Assembly (NCBI GenBank): GCA_004557505.1
Contig: SFGZ01000010.1
Span: 1-64,000 of the forward strand
Source: Coriobacteriaceae bacterium
GTDB taxonomy: Bacteria; Actinomycetota; Coriobacteriia; Coriobacteriales; Atopobiaceae
Length of the DNA stretch: 64,000 bases
Direction: 5' to 3'
In this document: piece by piece, positions 60,252 through 64,000 of the stretch
How the letters are laid out: each line of letters opens with the position of its first letter
How positions within the stretch are numbered: the stretch's first letter is position 1
Made by a program: the position numbers and the translations under genes
Notes under the pieces: model-generated
What the model was told of the DNA's origin: nothing
The model's input: the letters and a program-made list of their open reading frames with translations, nothing else
Databases searched by the model: none

Positions 60252-62786
60252 ATGAGCGCCAAAGGTCCCACACAGGCAGGATTGCGCTGGCCCAAGGACC
60301 GCCTGGTCCCGCGCCCGCGCCGCGTGCGCGACGAGCACCTCGCCGCCGTGCTGCGCGGAGAGGAGTTCCTGCTCTTCGACGGTGCCATGGGCACGCAGCT
60401 ACAGGCGCGCGGCCTCGCGGCGGGCGAGTTGCCGGAGCTGCTCTGCCTTACGAACCCCGCGGAGATTCGCGATGTGCATGCCGCCTACGTCACCGCTGGC
60501 GCCGAGGTCGTGACGACCAACACCTTCGGCGCCAACGCAGCCAAGCTGGGAGACGCCGCAAGCGTCGAGGAGACCTTCTCTGCGGCGGTGGCCTGCGCGC
60601 GCGCCGCCGGTGCCCGCTACGTGGCGGCAGACCTTGGTCCCACCGGCCAGCTCCTCGAGCCCATGGGCCCGCTTCCCTTCGACGATGCGTATGACCTCTT
60701 CGCCGAGCAGGCGCGCGCCGCAGATGCCGCTGGCGCCGACCTTTTTGTGATCGAGACCATGGCTGACCTCGCCGAGGCGAAGGCGGCGCTGCTCGCCGTG
60801 CGCGAGAACTCGGACCTCCCCGCGTTTGTGACCATGACCTTCGGCGAAGACGGCCGCACCTTCCTGGGCACCACGCCGGAGGCGGCGGCGGTCACGCTCT
60901 CGTCAATGGGGGCGGACGTCGTGGGCATCAACTGCGGGCTTGGGCCCGCTGCGGTGGCACCGCTGGTCAGGCGGATGCTCCCGTGGGCGTCCTGTCCCGT
61001 GATGGCGCAGGCCAATGCCGGCCTCCCGCATGTGGTCGATGGCGTGACGGCCTACGACGTGGGGCCCGAGGAGTACGCAGAGGCCGTCGCGGGCATGTTG
61101 GACGCGGGGGTCACCGTGATTGGCGGCTGCTGCGGCACGACGCCCGAGCACATAGCCCGCGAGCGCAAGCTTCTTTCCGACCGCGTGCCCGCCGCGCGCC
61201 ACGTGCGCGACAGCTTTGCCGTGTCAAGCGCCCAGGACATCTGCTCGCTCGACTATGGCCAGGTGGGCGTCATCGGCGAGCGCATCAACCCCACGGGCAA
61301 GCGCATGATGAAGGAGGCGCTGCGCTCGGGCGACCACGACCACGTGATGAACATGGCCATCGAGCAGGGGCGTGCCGGAGCGCAGATCCTCGATGTGAAC
61401 GCAGGCCTTCCCGAGATAGACGAGCGCGCCGTGATGTGCCAGCTCATCTCGGAGCTTCAGGGCGTGAGCACGCTGCCCTTGCAGATCGATGCGTCGGACC
61501 CCGCCGTGATCGAGGCCGCCGTGCGCAGCTATCCCGGCAAGGCGCTGATCAATTCCACCAACGGCAAGGCGCAGACCATGGCGGACGTGCTCCCCATCGT
61601 GAAGCACTATGGCTGCGCGGTGGTGGGGCTCACCCTCGACGAGGACGGCATCCCCGCCACGGTGGAGGGCCGTCTCTCCATCGCACGAAAGATCGTGTGC
61701 GAGTGCGAGCGGCTTGGCATTCCGCGGCGCGATGTGGTCATCGACTGCCTTGCCATGGCAGCCTCGACCGACCAGACCCAGCCCAGGGCCATCCTCGACG
61801 CCATACGCCTGGTCAAGCAGGAGCTCGCCGGCGTGCGCACCGTGCTGGGCGTGAGCAACATCAGCTTCGGCCTGCCCTTCAGGCCGCTTGTGAACGGCAC
61901 CTTCCTTGCCGCGGCCTTCTCCGCCGGGCTCGACCTCGCCATCATCAATCCCTGCCTTACCCGCATGATGGACGTGGTCGATTCATGGCGCGTGCTCTCG
62001 GGCGAGGACGAGAGCGCCCAGCACTTCGTGGCCAACTACGCCGAGAGGAGCGATCGCGCCCCCGCGCCGGCATCGCCTGCCGAGAAGGCGGCCGCGTCCT
62101 CGACGGGTACTTCTGCGCCGCCCGCCAGCGCCCCCGCCCCCGCCGAGCCCTCGGATCCTGCCGCCCGTGCCCGCGAGCTGGTGCTCGCCGGCCGCAAGGG
62201 TCCCATGCCCGAGGCGGTTGCCCAGGTGATAGAGGAGCACGACCCCATGTATGCCATCAACGAGGTGCTCATTCCCGCGCTTGACGTGGTGGGCGATCGC
62301 TTCGAGAGGGGCGTCTTCTTCCTGCCGCAGCTCATGGCCTCGGCCGAGGCCGCAAAGGCGGGGTTCGAGGTTGTCAAGAAGGCTGTGGACGCCACCGGGC
62401 AGGGGGACGGTGTGCCCGAGAAGGGCTCCATCGTGGTGTGTACCGTCCACGGGGACATCCACGACATTGGCAAGAACATCGTGCGCATGCTGCTGGAGAA
62501 CTACGGCTACAACGTGATCGACCTGGGCAGGGATGTTCCGCCCCAGATGGTTGCGGACGCCGTGGCCAAGGATCACGTGCTTCTCTGCGGGCTCTCCGCC
62601 CTCATGACCGCGACCGTGCCCGCCATGGCCGAGACCATAGAGCTTCTCCGCAAGCGGGCCCCCTGGTGCAAGGTCGTGGTTGGCGGCGCCGTGCTCAACC
62701 CCGAGTACGCGGAGATGGTCGGGGCCGACTTCTATGCGAGGGACGCCACGGAGACGGCCCGCATCGCGTCGGAGGTGCTGGGGTAG
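60252..62786 (+). CDS. metH: cobalamin-dependent methionine synthase lacking the activation domain
   Basis: An 844-residue MetH that transfers methyl from 5-methyl-THF to homocysteine. Domains: homocysteine/zinc barrel (LLFDGAMGTQLQARGL; zinc cysteines in GINCGLGP and GGCCGTTPEH), pterin-binding barrel from about residue 340 (GERINPTGKRMMKEAL; SNISFGLP), an Ala/Pro-rich linker (about 605-640), cobalamin cap helices, and a cobalamin-binding Rossmann domain with D735-x-H737-x-x-G740 (GDIHDIGKN). It ends there; the reactivation domain is the separate upstream gene. ATG 60252 has GAGGAG upstream. Confidence 0.95.
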   Translation: MSAKGPTQAGLRWPKDRLVPRPRRVRDEHLAAVLRGEEFLLFDGAMGTQLQARGLAAGELPELLCLTNPAEIRDVHAAYVTAGAEVVTTNTFGANAAKLGDAASVEETFSAAVACARAAGARYVAADLGPTGQLLEPMGPLPFDDAYDLFAEQARAADAAGADLFVIETMADLAEAKAALLAVRENSDLPAFVTMTFGEDGRTFLGTTPEAAAVTLSSMGADVVGINCGLGPAAVAPLVRRMLPWASCPVMAQANAGLPHVVDGVTAYDVGPEEYAEAVAGMLDAGVTVIGGCCGTTPEHIARERKLLSDRVPAARHVRDSFAVSSAQDICSLDYGQVGVIGERINPTGKRMMKEALRSGDHDHVMNMAIEQGRAGAQILDVNAGLPEIDERAVMCQLISELQGVSTLPLQIDASDPAVIEAAVRSYPGKALINSTNGKAQTMADVLPIVKHYGCAVVGLTLDEDGIPATVEGRLSIARKIVCECERLGIPRRDVVIDCLAMAASTDQTQPRAILDAIRLVKQELAGVRTVLGVSNISFGLPFRPLVNGTFLAAAFSAGLDLAIINPCLTRMMDVVDSWRVLSGEDESAQHFVANYAERSDRAPAPASPAEKAAASSTGTSAPPASAPAPAEPSDPAARARELVLAGRKGPMPEAVAQVIEEHDPMYAINEVLIPALDVVGDRFERGVFFLPQLMASAEAAKAGFEVVKKAVDATGQGDGVPEKGSIVVCTVHGDIHDIGKNIVRMLLENYGYNVIDLGRDVPPQMVADAVAKDHVLLCGLSALMTATVPAMAETIELLRKRAPWCKVVVGGAVLNPEYAEMVGADFYARDATETARIASEVLG

Positions 62787-62857
62787 GGTGCCGCGGCGAG
62801 CCCGCTCCTTGGGAGCCTGGCTGCGGGACGGCCGGGAGGGGCCGGGGGCCGCCTCCG

Positions 62858-63020
62858 CCACACGTTCGGCGTGCGATCGTGTGACGACCTGCGCGCGTCA
62901 CAGCTTCGGGTCCGAACGTGTGACGAGGGGACCCTCCCTCCGTGGCTCGCCGCAACACATCCGGCACCCGATCGTGTGACGACCTGCGCGGGTCACAGCT
63001 TCGGGTCCGAACGTGTGACG
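62858..63020. repeat. tandem 52-bp repeat with internal palindromes
   Basis: Two copies (62874-62925 and 62969-63020) differ at one base and are 95 bases apart; weaker similarity extends 16 bases upstream of each. Each unit contains TGTGACG/CGTCACA arms around 9 bases, then TTCGG/CCGAA, and ends in CGTGTGACG. There is no coding capacity. The 523-base gap 62787-63309 contains these repeats, a stretch without features (63021-63200) and the promoter and leader of the last gene. Confidence 0.75.
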
Positions 63021-63206
63021 CGCGCAGGCGGGGATGCACGACGGCAGGCAACGGCCTCCTACATCACGCGGCTTGCTACATTCGACAGGTCCCGAACGGA
63101 GGCGTCCCTCCTAAAAGAGAACTACCGCGCTGTGATGAATGGCTATTTGGCGGCGTGGGCTTTGCGGCTATAGGGCCAGGTCGAGCCGCTTGGTTCTACG
63201 GATGCC

Positions 63207-63235
63207 TTGCTAGAAGAATTTCTCTCGTGTAGTAT
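63207..63235 (+). promoter_or_regulatory. promoter of the DUF3800 transcript
   Basis: TTGCTA (63207-63212) and TAGTAT (63230-63235) are separated by exactly 17 bases. The predicted start, about 63241-63242, coincides with the first base of the leader RNA stem. Confidence 0.7.
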
Positions 63236-63240
63236 TAATC

Positions 63241-63306
63241 ACACCGAGGGGGGCGAGAAAGTCCCGTAGGTGTCAGAACGGCGAGGTTCGTACCTCGCCA
63301 TTTCTG
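63241..63306 (+). ncRNA. structured leader RNA upstream of DUF3800 gene
   Basis: Sixty-six bases that fold into two adjacent stem-loops. Stem 1: ACACC (63241-63245) with GGTGT (63269-63273), enclosing a G-rich/CCC internal pairing. Stem 2: CAGAA (63274-63278) with TTCTG (63302-63306), enclosing GGCGAGG/CCTCGCC (63280-63286, 63293-63299) around the loop TTCGTA. A GGAGGAG site follows. Families of conserved RNA motifs linked to DUF3800 genes have been described from comparative genomics; whether this is one of them needs a covariance-model search. Confidence 0.6.
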
Positions 63307-63309
63307 TAT

Positions 63310-63999
63310 TTGGAGGAGTTATCGGCACGTCGCCTGAATCTGCACATCGACGAGTCCGGAAACCAGGATCTTTCGGAAGGGCTATACCTCGTTGCGGTGG
63401 TGCTGCATGACCATTCTGCAGATATAGCCGCGCCTATCTCCGCTTACGAGAGACGGCTGGCAATCGCCGGACTTGATGACACACCGTTTCACGGCAAGGA
63501 TCTTTTGCACGGGAACGAGGGGTACCGCGCGGCGTCTCCGGAAGACAGAAAGCGCTTGCTAACGCAGTTCTCACGGTTCGTGCGCGAGCTCCCCGTCCAG
63601 TTCTTTACCCTTAGGTACGGTGCCTCCGACACTCATGGAAAGGGCGAGCTCGAATCGAGGATTCGATGCGACTTGGCCGCCTTCGTGTACGACCACCTTT
63701 CCTTCTTCCAGGGCTTCGACACCATCTCAGTCTATTATGATGACGGACAGGGTGCCGTCAGCGCTGCCCTACACGATGCGCTCGACTTCGTGCTCGCCAA
63801 GAACGTCGCCGACTACCGCGTCGCCGACTACAACGCCAGAAGGCTTCTGCAGGTCGCGGACTACATCTGCACGGTTGAGCGCGCCTCCATTGCCTATGAC
63901 GCCGGCAGGCAGTCCAGGACGCAGGCGCGCTTCTTCGGTAACCGTAGATCGTTCATGCAGTCGTACAAGAAGCAGCTTGAGCGGAAGCGGCTCCGCTAG
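63310..63999 (+). CDS. DUF3800 domain protein
   Basis: A 229-residue protein of unknown function. The start LNLHIDESGNQDLSEGLYLVAVVL is the DUF3800 hallmark (xxxDESG... at the first strand), and DTISVYYDDGQGAVSAAL and QVADYICTVERASI carry further conserved acidic residues; the fold is often compared with RNase H-like nucleases. The exact start is uncertain: TTG 63310 lies at the GGAGGAG site itself, and a non-ATG start closer to LNLHIDESG is possible. GC and codon bias are lower than in most neighbours, consistent with a mobile accessory gene. It is preceded by a structured leader RNA. Confidence 0.8.
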   Translation: MEELSARRLNLHIDESGNQDLSEGLYLVAVVLHDHSADIAAPISAYERRLAIAGLDDTPFHGKDLLHGNEGYRAASPEDRKRLLTQFSRFVRELPVQFFTLRYGASDTHGKGELESRIRCDLAAFVYDHLSFFQGFDTISVYYDDGQGAVSAALHDALDFVLAKNVADYRVADYNARRLLQVADYICTVERASIAYDAGRQSRTQARFFGNRRSFMQSYKKQLERKRLR

Positions 64000-64000
64000 A

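Noticed and set aside
62858..63020. Possible CRISPR array
   Set aside because: Only two units, 52 bases long with a 43-base interval and internal palindromes; no cas genes.
62871..63173. 100-codon plus-strand ORF ending in a protein-like stretch (LLKENYRAVMNGYLAAWALR)
   Set aside because: Most of it is translation of the tandem repeat. The tail could be a remnant of an inactivated gene, but this is too little to call a pseudogene.
63241..63306. tRNA gene, prompted by the GGTTCG element in this stretch
   Set aside because: The GGTTCG lies in the loop of a simple hairpin; there is no acceptor stem, anticodon arm or D arm.

Overview
The window reads as chromosomal DNA of a high-GC anaerobic actinobacterium, most likely class Coriobacteriia (Olsenella/Collinsella-like; genus not determinable by eye). 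Reasons: very GC-rich codon use, frequent GTG/TTG starts behind strong GGAGG sites, an anaerobic ribonucleotide reductase (NrdD/NrdG), a glycyl-radical enzyme of sugar metabolism, several PTS loci, a stand-alone AICAR transformylase with a PurO-type IMP cyclohydrolase, and a nuclease-fold protein of a type I associate with Coriobacteriia. No tRNA, rRNA, CRISPR array, prophage or complete insertion sequence was seen.

Layout. 0-7.6 kb: 3' end of a GH2 beta-galactosidase, a domain-permuted membrane-anchored GH3 enzyme with a small membrane partner, an ABC exporter pair, a GNAT acetyltransferase. 7.8-10 kb: the last two steps of IMP synthesis. 10.2-12.8 kb: a MazEF module and an ABC half-transporter. 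13-16.9 kb: nrdD and nrdG separated by a ParE/RelE-type toxin-antitoxin pair and palindromic elements; a candidate NrdR box lies upstream of nrdD. 17-25.3 kb: aminotransferase, nitroreductase, then an operon of M16 peptidase, 2-hydroxyacyl-CoA-dehydratase-like protein and a dehydratase-activase fusion. 25.5-29.2 kb: DMT transporter, a nuclease-fold protein flanked by two copies of a 107-bp palindromic repeat, and a secreted coiled-coil cell-wall protein. 29.5-34.8 kb: UspA, a Ski2-like helicase downstream of an AcpS-like protein that lacks catalytic residues, an XRE regulator divergent from a small ORF, a HAD phosphatase. 35-38.6 kb: ferritin, pyrE, free-methionine-sulfoxide reductase, asnS.

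38.7-45.4 kb holds fructose-type PTS IIB/IIC, a DeoR regulator, a glycyl-radical enzyme with its activase, and a fructose-6-phosphate-aldolase-type enzyme. This set matches the E. coli YbiW/PflD anhydrosugar ('anhydroglycolysis') pathway and is probably one regulon. 45.4-50.1 kb is a sucrose locus (scrB, scrA, LacI-type regulator) with three matching candidate operators. 50.2-56.4 kb carries class II aldolase, metallophosphoesterase, cysE-cysK, archaeal-type peptidyl-tRNA hydrolase and a CDF cation transporter. 56.6-62.8 kb carries an A24 prepilin-type peptidase, a HAD phosphatase, and an operon of metF, a free-standing MetH reactivation domain and MetH without that domain. The window ends with a tandem 52-bp palindromic repeat and a DUF3800 gene preceded by a compact structured leader RNA whose first stem starts at the predicted transcription start.

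All functional calls rest on reading motifs by eye; no database search was possible.
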